11,037 nucleotides of DNA from JAKPQD01 sp029572965 (lineage in GTDB: Bacteria; Bacteroidota; Bacteroidia; Bacteroidales; DTGW01), in the NCBI GenBank assembly GCA_035374585.1, contig DAOSPF010000086.1, positions 1-11,037 on the forward strand, written 5' to 3'. Below are positions 1 through 7,123 of the stretch, piece by piece; positions within the stretch are counted from its first letter, which is position 1, and every line of letters begins with the position of its first letter. A program made the position numbers and the translations under genes. The notes beneath the pieces were generated by a model. It was not told where the DNA came from. It worked only from the letters and a program-made list of their open reading frames with translations, and did no database searches.

Positions 1-362
1 GCTTTGATACGAGCTAAAAGTTCAGCAAATTCAAATGGTTTGACAAGGTAATCGTCTGCCCCTTCATCAAAGCCCTTGATTTTGTCGTCAAGGCTGCTTA
101 AGGCTGTCAGCATGAGTATGGGAACGTCTTTTCTTTCGGCCCTGATGATTTTACATAGCTGAAATCCGTTGATATGCGGCAGGTTTATATCCAAAACAAT
201 GAGCTGATATTTGCCCGACAAAGCTTTTGTTTTTCCCTGTAAGCCATCGGCAGCAATATCAGCAATAAATCCAGATTCGTCCAATCCGTTTTTGATAAAT
301 TGGGCAACTTTTGGCTCATCTTCTATTACTAAAATATGTACGCCGGTTTCTTTGGCAGCCAT
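1..362 (-). CDS. OmpR-family response regulator, receiver domain (partial, C-terminus off window)
   Basis: This is the N-terminal 120 residues of a two-component response regulator, which would be phosphorylated by a sensor kinase and act as a cytoplasmic transcription factor. The whole receiver domain can be read: the acidic pair E14-D15 in the motif VIEDEP, the phospho-acceptor D58 in VLDINLP, the switch residue T86 in MLTA, and the conserved lysine K108 in LVKPF. The GADDYLVKPF ending followed by ELLARIK is typical of the OmpR/PhoB class, so a winged-helix DNA-binding domain should follow beyond the left edge. The start is the ATG at 362; five or so extra residues precede the usual hydrophobic first strand. 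A histidine kinase gene often follows such regulators but cannot be seen here. The target genes are unknown. The family call is secure; the subclass is inferred from the receiver alone. Confidence 0.93.
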   Translation of the reverse strand, partial: MAAKETGVHILVIEDEPKVAQFIKNGLDESGFIADIAADGLQGKTKALSGKYQLIVLDINLPHINGFQLCKIIRAERKDVPILMLTALSSLDDKIKGFDEGADDYLVKPFEFAELLARIK

Positions 363-538
363 GGTAAAAATCTTTTGATTGCAAAGTAAATAAATATAAG
401 GCAAATGTTTGCGAAAGTTTGTTTTTAAAATTGGTTTGTTAAGCCTTGAAAAAACTCTTTATAGTTTTTAAAAGAAATCGCATGTGTTAAGAGAAATTTT
501 TATAACTTGGTTTTGAAAAACCCAAACCTTTCAGTTTT

Positions 539-2521
539 ATGCAAAATACTTTTAGCCCTGTACCTCTGGTCAGGTGGTTGTTGCCTATTATTTTAGGGAT
601 AACAGTTCGGTATTATTCTTCAATGGACAGTTTTTCAGCTGTATGGATGTCGATAATCAGCGCGTTGCTATTACTGTTGCTGCTTCTTATTATTAAGAAA
701 AGCAGTAAGACATGGTCGTTCCCCTTTTATCTGTTATTGTTTGTGATTGGTTTTGCTGTTGCCGATATTCAACTTACGAATGTTGAAAATACTATCAGTC
801 ATCCCGAAAAGTCCTCTTTTGTTGCTGTTATTGATGAAATTCCTGCTGTTAAGGATTCGAAAACTGTTGCTGTTACAAAGGTAATAGCTGTTAAAAAAGA
901 TGGGCAATGGATAGCTTTGGATAAAAAAGCAATTGTTTCATTCATAGCTGTCAGGGATTCTGTGCTTAGACCAGGAGATGTGCTGCTTATAAAATCCGGG
1001 CTTTCATTGCCTGATCCTCCGGTTTTTCCTATGCAATTTGATTATGGTTTGTATTGCCGAAATAATGGAATTACCTATTTGGCCAAAGTTCGGAAAGATG
1101 ATTATTTAAAACTCAATATAACTGAAAAAAGCTTGAAGTACAGGCTTCTCAACTTTCGTGGTTTTTTACTAAAGCGAATAAGCCATTATTTTGGCAAAAA
1201 CGACGAGCAAAGTTTGTTTGCATCCCTAACATTGGGCTATACAGCTTCATTAACCCCTGAACTAAAATCTTCATACGCCAAAGCTGGTGTTATGCATGTG
1301 CTTTCTGTATCAGGCTTGCATGTTGGTATTGTATATCTTTACTTGTCTTATTTGTTCTGGTTTTTAAAGAAAAGTAGAAAAACCCTCATTATTCACTCTA
1401 TCCTGGTATTTGTCGGATTGTGGTTATATGCTTTTATTTCGGGCATGTCGTCACCTGTAATACGCTCCACTATTATGTTTTCGATGTTTGCCTTTGCAGG
1501 GATTATTGGCAGAAAAGGCCAGTCTATCAATATTTTATCAGCTTCGGCAATTATTATTCTCATTGTTAGCCCTCTTCAGCTTTTCAATGTGGGTTTTCAG
1601 CTTTCGTACGCAGCAATGGCAGGGATTTTTATTTTTTATGAACCAATCAATTCTTTGATGCCGGGGCAAAACAAGATTATAAAAAACATATCTGCTTTAG
1701 TGGCAGTGTCCTTGGCTGCCCAACTCTCCACATTGCCCTTTACTTTGTATTATTTTCATTCTTTCCCATTGTACTTTTTAGTGGCAAACCTCATTATTGT
1801 TCCTGCCGCATCGATACTGTTATACGCAAGCTCTAGCTTTATGCTGTTTGCTTCGTTTGATAACGCCTTAACCTCTTTTTTTGCTGATATTCTTAAAGTG
1901 TTGTATAGCTTCTTTAATCATTTGGTGCGTTTTATCGCCGACTTACCTTGGTCAACAGCCTATGGTTTCTCTTTTTCTTTTGTCGATGCAGTGATTCTTG
2001 CTATAATCATTGCATTTGTATATTTGCTTCTTCATAAAAGAGAAAGCAGACTTGTTATTCCGTTGCTGACTATTGTTCTTTTTCTTTTTGTCAGGTATAA
2101 TACGAGGAAAATTACTTCAAATACAGGAACAATGGTCTTTTTAACTGAAGTGAGCTATAATAGTCAGGTGGTTACTGTTAAGCAGGGAGATTCGTTATTT
2201 CATTTTCTGGCAAATAAAAAATACAGCTTGGATTGGGCAACACAGAATTTTAAAGCTTTTTATGGAATAAAAGATGAGAAACATATTATGTTGTCTGAGT
2301 TAAAAATAAGTGAAGAGTTGACGTTTAATGGATTGTCAGTGTTAAGATTAGGTGAAAATGATTTTCTTGTAAAAGATGAAAAAATGCTGCTTCATATCAA
2401 AGTGCTAAAAACGGGGACAATTCAAAAAGCTGAATGCTGGAAAATCGATCGAAGTAATTTGTGCAAACAGAACTTGATAAGTGGACTTCAAAGAACTGCA
2501 AATGATAAAAAGGTTTACTAA
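539..2521 (+). CDS. comEC: ComEC/Rec2-family DNA internalization channel protein
   Basis: This is a polytopic inner-membrane protein of 660 residues. In the family, ComEC forms the channel that passes single-stranded DNA into the cytoplasm during natural transformation. The order is: three hydrophobic helices within residues 10-75, a mostly soluble extracytoplasmic stretch at about 80-190 (DUF4131 type), then the Competence domain from about 225 to 510 with many membrane helices. The family hallmark SVSGLHVG lies at residues 256-263. The remaining 140 or so residues are soluble and contain no HxHxDH or other metallo-beta-lactamase motif, so this is the short form without the nuclease-like domain. 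From memory, short forms are common in Bacteroidota. The ATG at 539 begins just before the first helix and has no Shine-Dalgarno sequence. No other competence gene is in the window, so actual competence cannot be inferred. Confidence 0.92.
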   Translation: MQNTFSPVPLVRWLLPIILGITVRYYSSMDSFSAVWMSIISALLLLLLLLIIKKSSKTWSFPFYLLLFVIGFAVADIQLTNVENTISHPEKSSFVAVIDEIPAVKDSKTVAVTKVIAVKKDGQWIALDKKAIVSFIAVRDSVLRPGDVLLIKSGLSLPDPPVFPMQFDYGLYCRNNGITYLAKVRKDDYLKLNITEKSLKYRLLNFRGFLLKRISHYFGKNDEQSLFASLTLGYTASLTPELKSSYAKAGVMHVLSVSGLHVGIVYLYLSYLFWFLKKSRKTLIIHSILVFVGLWLYAFISGMSSPVIRSTIMFSMFAFAGIIGRKGQSINILSASAIIILIVSPLQLFNVGFQLSYAAMAGIFIFYEPINSLMPGQNKIIKNISALVAVSLAAQLSTLPFTLYYFHSFPLYFLVANLIIVPAASILLYASSSFMLFASFDNALTSFFADILKVLYSFFNHLVRFIADLPWSTAYGFSFSFVDAVILAIIIAFVYLLLHKRESRLVIPLLTIVLFLFVRYNTRKITSNTGTMVFLTEVSYNSQVVTVKQGDSLFHFLANKKYSLDWATQNFKAFYGIKDEKHIMLSELKISEELTFNGLSVLRLGENDFLVKDEKMLLHIKVLKTGTIQKAECWKIDRSNLCKQNLISGLQRTANDKKVY

Positions 2522-2643
2522 AAATGGCCTATATTTACAAAAGTATTTGTTGAAGCAAAATAGCTAATAATCACCGTGTTATTTGTCAATCTGCTCCAAA
2601 TGCATTTTTAAACCGGATTTTGGACATCTTTAATTTTTAAAAA

Positions 2644-4002
2644 ATGAAAATTGTAATAGCTGGGGCGGGTGATGTAGGGGTGCACCTTACTCGTATGTTG
2701 GCTGGTGAAAATCATGAAATTACACTTATCGACTCGAGGGAGCAACGCCTGAAAGAAATTGCTGCTGATACAGATATTAAGTCATTTACCGGCCTGGCAA
2801 GTTCTGTTGATACCTTAATGCGGGCAGGAGCCGGATTGGCCGACTTGTTTATTTCGGTAACCAGCAATGAACAGGCAAATGTCATGTCAGCTATTATTTC
2901 AAAAAGTCTTGGTGCCCGTAAATGCTTAGCCCGCATTGACAACCTTGAATATCTTGATGAAGATAAACGAGCACTGTTTTATGAGCTGGGAATCGACTAT
3001 ATGTTCTATCCTGAGTTGCTTGCCGCCAATGAAATTACAAACCAGATACAGGAATCAGCTTCTACTGACTCTATGAGCTTTGCCAATGGCAAGCTTCAGC
3101 TTTATGTGATGCGCATGGAAGAACATGCTCCCGCTATTGACCAGACTATTGAAGAGTTTCACAATCTTACACGTGACCCGGAATATAAAGTTGTTGGCAT
3201 TGTACGTAATAACAAGACTTTTATACCTACTGTTCATGAACGGTTTCAGGAAGATGACCTGGCTCTTATCATTACTACTCCAAAAGGGATAGATATTATT
3301 GTCCGCAATTTTGGTAAAAAAACTAACGACATTCGTTCTGTGATGATACTTGGCGGTAGCCGTGTTGGGATAAACACAGCCCGTCAGCTTTCGCTGAAAC
3401 AGACAGTAAAGGTCATTGAAAAAGACAGGACCAAAAGCTATGAGCTTGCCAATATGCTTAGGGGTGCGTTGGTCATCAATGGAGATGGCCGAAATTTTGA
3501 GCTTCTGAAAGATGAAGGTATTGGACATATTGATGCTTTTATAGCTGTAACCGGTGACCCCGAAATAAACCTTATTACCTGCCTTTTGGCAAAACAGCTT
3601 GGTGTAAAGAAGACTATTGCTGCTATTGAAAATAGCGACTATATTAAGTTGGCCGAAAATATGGATATTGATAACGTTATTAATAAAAAAAGCGTTACGG
3701 CAAGTAAGATATTTAGCTTTACACTTAACGATGAGGTGTCATCTGTGAAATGTTTGACCTGCTCTGAAGCCGAAGTAGTTGAATATATGGCCAAACCTGA
3801 TTCAAAAGTAACCCAGGTGCCGCTTAAAGAAATTAAACTGCCTGAAGGGGCTGTTATTGGTGGGGTTGTAAGAGGTAAAGAAGCGATAATTGCTGATGAT
3901 GATGTTCACATTAAGCCCTTTGATAAAGTAATTGTACTGGCTATGCCTGATACCTTACATAAGGTCGGAAAATTTTTCAACCCGCAGGATAGGTTCTTTT
4001 AA
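2644..4002 (+). CDS. trkA: Trk system potassium uptake regulatory protein TrkA
   Basis: This is the cytoplasmic, NAD(H)-binding gating subunit of a Trk-type potassium transporter. The 452 residues form two tandem RCK modules, the usual arrangement for full-length TrkA. The first Rossmann fold starts at residue 1 with GAGDVG (7-12) and an acidic residue, D29, at the end of the second strand; its RCK-C part is at about 140-225. The second Rossmann fold begins near residue 233 with LGGSRVG and has VIEKD at its second strand end; its RCK-C part occupies about 370-452. The membrane partner TrkH/KtrB, often the next gene, is missing: the next gene lies on the other strand. The ATG at 2644 follows an A/T-rich leader (TTTTTAAAAA), and 122 bp separate it from comEC, in which I see no clear promoter or terminator. 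The identification is firm. Confidence 0.95.
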   Translation: MKIVIAGAGDVGVHLTRMLAGENHEITLIDSREQRLKEIAADTDIKSFTGLASSVDTLMRAGAGLADLFISVTSNEQANVMSAIISKSLGARKCLARIDNLEYLDEDKRALFYELGIDYMFYPELLAANEITNQIQESASTDSMSFANGKLQLYVMRMEEHAPAIDQTIEEFHNLTRDPEYKVVGIVRNNKTFIPTVHERFQEDDLALIITTPKGIDIIVRNFGKKTNDIRSVMILGGSRVGINTARQLSLKQTVKVIEKDRTKSYELANMLRGALVINGDGRNFELLKDEGIGHIDAFIAVTGDPEINLITCLLAKQLGVKKTIAAIENSDYIKLAENMDIDNVINKKSVTASKIFSFTLNDEVSSVKCLTCSEAEVVEYMAKPDSKVTQVPLKEIKLPEGAVIGGVVRGKEAIIADDDVHIKPFDKVIVLAMPDTLHKVGKFFNPQDRFF

Positions 4003-4892
4003 CCTATAGTTTTCTTGCCAAATTTTAGTTGGGTCAAAAATAAACCACTTACTACAAGTATTATTCCGGCAATTTTTAAGGAAGAAAATGTTTCTTTCAG
4101 AAAAAAATACGAAAACAAAGACGTTATTACCGGGATGAGATTGGTAAAAGCATTAGCTTTAGATATCCCAAGTTTGGCAACACCATAAGCAAAAAGGATA
4201 AATGCTATTGACGAAGCAAAAATAGCCAGGTAAAATATCGGGATCAAAGTGTTTACCGATAAATTTGCTATAGCTGTTTTGCTATCAAATAAGATGAAAA
4301 GAGGAAGGAATAAAACCATACCAATAGTGTTTTGTATAGCCACTATCGTCAACGAATCGTAATACGGGGTTAGTTTGCGCAATGCCAGGGCATAAGCAAT
4401 GGCAGACAATACTGCAAGAAACATTAACATCACTCCCGGAAAAGAAGCGTCTAAAGCCGCCCCCTTACGCACTATCACAAAAAGCACACCTACAAAAGAA
4501 ACAACAATGCCAACGCGATTAGCTTTATTCAGCCGTTCGTTGTACATTATGCTCGAAACAATAGGGGTGAAAACCGGGATTGTAGCAACAATCACTGCTG
4601 CGACAACGGGTGAAACACTTAACATACCAATGCTTTCGCCAATGAAATATAAAAAAGGCTCAAATAATGCGGCAACAAAAAATAATTTGTAGTGTTCGCG
4701 TTTTATTCTAAGCCGCCCGGTAAACCAAGCTACACACATTAAAATTGAAGCAGAGATTAGGAGCCTTAAAAAGACGGTAGCAAAAGGGCCAAAATTCAAA
4801 TAAGCTTGTTTGTACCAGATAAAAGACATGCTCCAGCAAATCATGGCAATGATTACGCTCAGGTAAACCAGCTTTTTATTGTGATTTTTCAA
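3999..4892 (-). CDS. EamA/DMT-superfamily transporter
   Basis: This is a 10-helix inner-membrane transporter of the drug/metabolite superfamily, which generally exports metabolites or drug-like compounds; the substrate cannot be read from sequence. It consists of two EamA halves of five helices each. The first helix contains the SVIIAMICWSMSFI stretch, with WSMSFIWYK as the typical early motif. The second half starts near the PGVMLMFLAVLSAIAYALALRK helix-loop and ends with FFLKETFSSLKIAGIILVVSG, the family's usual last two helices, followed by a short basic tail. The reading frame is open up to an ATG at 4955, but I prefer the TTG at 4892 (297 residues). The extra 21 residues do not resemble DMT N-termini, and a good -7 promoter box lies inside them. 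The 3' end overlaps the trkA stop by 4 bp in convergent orientation. Confidence 0.88.
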   Translation of the reverse strand: MKNHNKKLVYLSVIIAMICWSMSFIWYKQAYLNFGPFATVFLRLLISASILMCVAWFTGRLRIKREHYKLFFVAALFEPFLYFIGESIGMLSVSPVVAAVIVATIPVFTPIVSSIMYNERLNKANRVGIVVSFVGVLFVIVRKGAALDASFPGVMLMFLAVLSAIAYALALRKLTPYYDSLTIVAIQNTIGMVLFLPLFILFDSKTAIANLSVNTLIPIFYLAIFASSIAFILFAYGVAKLGISKANAFTNLIPVITSLFSYFFLKETFSSLKIAGIILVVSGLFLTQLKFGKKTIG

Positions 4893-4902
4893 TTTTTTTT
4901 GG

Positions 4903-4933
4903 CAAAAGTAACATTTCACTGCCAAATCCAATG
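4903..4933 (-). promoter_or_regulatory. Candidate Bacteroidota promoter for the EamA transporter
   Basis: Read on the minus strand, TACTTTTG (4910-4903) matches the Bacteroidota -7 consensus TAnnTTTG exactly. A CATTG carrying the TTG of the -33 element (4931-4929) lies 18 bp upstream, close to the usual spacing. Transcription would begin around 4898, downstream of the ATG at 4955, which argues that this ATG is not the real start. The leader to the TTG at 4892 would be only a few bases long. Confidence 0.55.
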
Positions 4934-5190
4934 AATAAATTACTGTCAACTTCAAGTTAAAAAATAACCAAACATATTTTTTTGCGTAAAAAACATAGTG
5001 AATATGAAAGAAGCGTTGTTTTTTTAACTTTTGTTAGTGAAACTTTTTGAAGGTATTTTCGTTTAAAGTAAGTTAGAAAGCTCCAATAAGTGAACCTATA
5101 TTATAGTTTATTTAAGATAAAAAATGACTAAAACTAATTTTTGTACACTTTTTGATAGATAGTTTATAATCATTTTGTAAATTGCGGGTT

Positions 5191-5198
5191 TATTTTTG
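5191..5198 (+). promoter_or_regulatory. Candidate -7 promoter box of rpoD
   Basis: TATTTTTG matches the Bacteroidota -7 consensus TAnnTTTG exactly and is followed by the TA often seen there. The nearest TTTG upstream (5174-5177) is only 13 bp away, shorter than the usual -33 to -7 spacing, so no good -33 element supports it. It would give an AT-rich leader of roughly 105 nt before the rpoD start. In DNA this AT-rich a chance match is possible. Confidence 0.45.
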
Positions 5199-5311
5199 TA
5201 TTTTATAAAACATTGATATTTAATAGTTTATATTTTAAATTGTTGAATAATTTCAATTATTCCAAACATAGTAAGCAATAAGTTGTTTTTATTATAATAA
5301 GCAGAAGAAGG

Positions 5312-6172
5312 ATGAGACAATTAAAAATTACAAAATCTATTACCAATCGTGATAGTGAGTCGCTGGAAAAGTACCTTAGCGAGATAGCTAAGGAAGAGAT
5401 GATTACTGTGGAAGAGGAAGTACAGCTGGCCCAACGTATCAAAAAAGGAGATCAAAAAGCGCTCGAAAGACTTGTAAAAGCCAACTTGCGTTTTGTGGTT
5501 TCTGTGGCAAAACAATATCAGCATCAGGGTTTAAGTTTGCCTGACCTTATCAACGAAGGTAATGTTGGTTTGATCAAAGCTGCCCAAAAGTTTGATGAAA
5601 CCAAAGGTTTTAAATTTATCTCCTATGCTGTTTGGTGGATCAGGCAATCTATACTTCAGGCCATTGCCGAGCAATCCCGTATTGTTCGTTTACCGTTGAA
5701 CAAAATTGGTACATTAAACAAAATCCATAAAGCATTTAACCAACTTGAACAAGAGTATCAACGTACTCCTCAGGCTGATGAAATAGCTAAAGTTGTAGAT
5801 ATTCCTGAAGAAAAAATAGCAAGTACCCTCTCAATGTCTGGTCGTCCGGTGTCTGTAGATGCACCTTTGGTTGAAGGCGAAGAAAGCTCATTGCTCGACC
5901 TGATGGAAAACAAGGACTCCCCTATGGCTGATAATGACCTGCTCAACGAATCATTGAAGAAAGAAATTCAGCGTACATTGGCTACTCTCTCTGAAAAAGA
6001 ACGTATTGTTATTGAAATGTTCTATGGATTGGGCAAGAAAGAAATGTCGCTTGAAGAAATAGGGCAGGAGATTGGCCTTTCGCGTGAACGTACGCGACAA
6101 ATAAAAGAAAATGCTTTGCGCCGCCTACAAAAAAGTAGCCGTAACAAGCTGTTGAAAGCTTACCTCGGATAA
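5312..6172 (+). CDS. rpoD: RNA polymerase primary sigma factor RpoD/SigA
   Basis: This is the housekeeping sigma factor that directs RNA polymerase to most promoters. At 286 residues it is the short Bacteroidota form: it starts directly at region 1.2 (about 14-48) and lacks region 1.1. Region 2 spans about 50-118 and includes DLINEGNVGL, the melting and recognition segment FISYAVWWIRQSI (102-114), and RIVRLP after it. Region 3 covers about 125-205. Region 4 has the helix-turn-helix SLEEIGQEIGLSRERTRQI (246-264) that reads the -33 element. The ATG at 5312 gives the conserved MRQLKITKSI start; GAAGG sits directly against the ATG, too close for a normal ribosome binding site. It is monocistronic, with its own leader and a terminator 24 bp after the stop. 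The identification is essentially certain. Confidence 0.98.
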   Translation: MRQLKITKSITNRDSESLEKYLSEIAKEEMITVEEEVQLAQRIKKGDQKALERLVKANLRFVVSVAKQYQHQGLSLPDLINEGNVGLIKAAQKFDETKGFKFISYAVWWIRQSILQAIAEQSRIVRLPLNKIGTLNKIHKAFNQLEQEYQRTPQADEIAKVVDIPEEKIASTLSMSGRPVSVDAPLVEGEESSLLDLMENKDSPMADNDLLNESLKKEIQRTLATLSEKERIVIEMFYGLGKKEMSLEEIGQEIGLSRERTRQIKENALRRLQKSSRNKLLKAYLG

Positions 6173-6196
6173 ATTTGTTGAAGTATTTATATTTAC

Positions 6197-6236
6197 GCCA
6201 ACCTGACACAAATATGCTGACAGGTTGGCTTTTTTA
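6197..6236 (+). terminator. Rho-independent terminator of rpoD
   Basis: A perfect 9-bp GC-rich stem is formed by GCCAACCTG (6197-6205) and CAGGTTGGC (6221-6229), with a 15-nt loop. It is followed immediately by TTTTTTATT. It lies 24 bp after the rpoD stop codon, in the right place and orientation to end that transcript. Confidence 0.9.
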
Positions 6237-6244
6237 TTCTTTGG

Positions 6245-6271
6245 CAAATGTTTTGAAAGACAAAACATTTG
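6245..6271. repeat. Perfect 11-bp inverted repeat upstream of the rhomboid operon
   Basis: CAAATGTTTTG (6245-6255) and CAAAACATTTG (6261-6271) are exact reverse complements separated by AAAGA. No T-run follows on either strand, so it is not a normal terminator. The right arm ends 14 bp before the TATTTTTG box of the rhomboid operon and supplies a TTTG at 6268-6271, so an operator overlapping the -33 region is a reasonable guess. No regulator is identified. Confidence 0.7.
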
Positions 6272-6285
6272 AAGCTGTATTTTGT

Positions 6286-6293
6286 TATTTTTG
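6286..6293 (+). promoter_or_regulatory. Candidate -7 promoter box of the rhomboid operon
   Basis: TATTTTTG matches the TAnnTTTG consensus exactly, 23 bp before the first rhomboid start codon, a common distance in Bacteroidota. The TTTG at the end of the inverted repeat (6268-6271) lies 14 bp upstream, somewhat closer than usual for a -33 element. Independent transcription is expected because rpoD terminates upstream. Confidence 0.5.
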
Positions 6294-6316
6294 TTGCCAT
6301 AATTAATATGTAGAAT

Positions 6317-7117
6317 ATGTTTTTCAGAATTTCACCTGCTGTAAAGAACCTTCTTATTATCAATGTCATTATGTTTATTGGGACCTGGGCGGTGACAAAA
6401 ACTTATGGTATTGACCTGAATTCTTACCTTGGGCTTTATTTCTTCCGTTCCGAGCATTTTCATTTTTTTCAATATGTTTCATATATGTTCATGCATGGTG
6501 GCTTTTGGCATATTTTTATGAATATGTGGGCCTTGTTTATGTTTGGGGTTGCATTGGAACAGGTATGGGGAAGCAAAAGGTTTTTGATTTTTTATTTTGT
6601 TACAGGTATCGGTGCTGCTTTGGTTCATACTTTTGTAAATTATATAGAGCTTGTGCCTATGGTAAACAGTGCACATGCTTTTATGAATACCCCTTCGCCA
6701 GAGTTGTTTGGCTCATTTCTAAAAAACTATGTGCCGGATGCCCCAAGGCAGTTGTACGATTTTATCAACCAATGGTCTGTTGACCCTACAAATCAGGTAT
6801 ATATCAACGAAGCTACCAATTGGGTGAATAAAATTTCGGAACAGGCTATTAATATTCCTACAGTAGGGGCTTCGGGGGCAGTTTATGGCATCTTGTTAGG
6901 TTTTGGTATGTTGTTTCCCAATACGCAGATTATGTTATTAATCCCTCCAATACCTCTCAAAGCAAAATACTTTGTTTTAATTTTTGGTGGAATAGAATTG
7001 TTTATGGCTTTTCAGCAACCTGGAAGCCAAATTGCCCATTTTGCCCATGTCGGCGGGATGATATTTGGCTTTATCATGATTAAAATGTGGAACAAAGACA
7101 GACAGCATTTTTATTAA
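6317..7117 (+). CDS. Rhomboid-family intramembrane serine protease (first of a pair)
   Basis: This polytopic membrane protease would cleave substrates within or next to the membrane with a Ser-His dyad. Visible landmarks in its 266 residues are the HxxxN oxyanion motif (H65-N69 in WHIFMN), an EQVWGSKRF loop at 81-89, the catalytic serine S186 in GASGAVYG, and the catalytic histidine H244 in AHFAHVGG. Five or six helices fit the basic bacterial rhomboid core. Between the helix ending near residue 108 and the serine helix at about 183 there is a hydrophilic insertion of roughly 70 residues, longer than in E. coli GlpG. The C-terminus ends shortly after the last helix, with no extra domain. All active-site residues are present. 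Substrates are unknown. The next rhomboid starts 6 bp after the stop. Confidence 0.93.
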   Translation: MFFRISPAVKNLLIINVIMFIGTWAVTKTYGIDLNSYLGLYFFRSEHFHFFQYVSYMFMHGGFWHIFMNMWALFMFGVALEQVWGSKRFLIFYFVTGIGAALVHTFVNYIELVPMVNSAHAFMNTPSPELFGSFLKNYVPDAPRQLYDFINQWSVDPTNQVYINEATNWVNKISEQAINIPTVGASGAVYGILLGFGMLFPNTQIMLLIPPIPLKAKYFVLIFGGIELFMAFQQPGSQIAHFAHVGGMIFGFIMIKMWNKDRQHFY

Positions 7118-7123
7118 TATACT

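Larger units (their letters stand above)
4893..5311. other. AT-rich intergenic region between the divergent EamA gene and rpoD
   Basis: This stretch of about 420 bp has no credible gene; the only reading frames are short and AT-rich. Its left end holds the EamA promoter. The right half holds a candidate rpoD promoter box at 5191-5198 and three exact copies of the 9-mer ATAGTTTAT at 5103-5111, 5159-5167 and 5223-5231. I see no hairpin that resembles a terminator, tRNA or known riboswitch. Confidence 0.6.

Noticed and set aside
3055..3528. Minus-strand open frame of 157 codons inside trkA
   Set aside because: It is fully antisense to a well-conserved RCK protein, has no family resemblance and no promoter or start signal; it is a frame shadow.
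4399..4692. Plus-strand open frame of 97 codons rich in Thr and Ala
   Set aside because: It is antisense to the EamA membrane helices, and its Thr/Ala/Ile composition is what the reverse of hydrophobic codons gives.
5257..5442. Minus-strand open frame over the rpoD start
   Set aside because: It overlaps the conserved N-terminus of RpoD and the AT-rich leader; there is no independent support for a gene.
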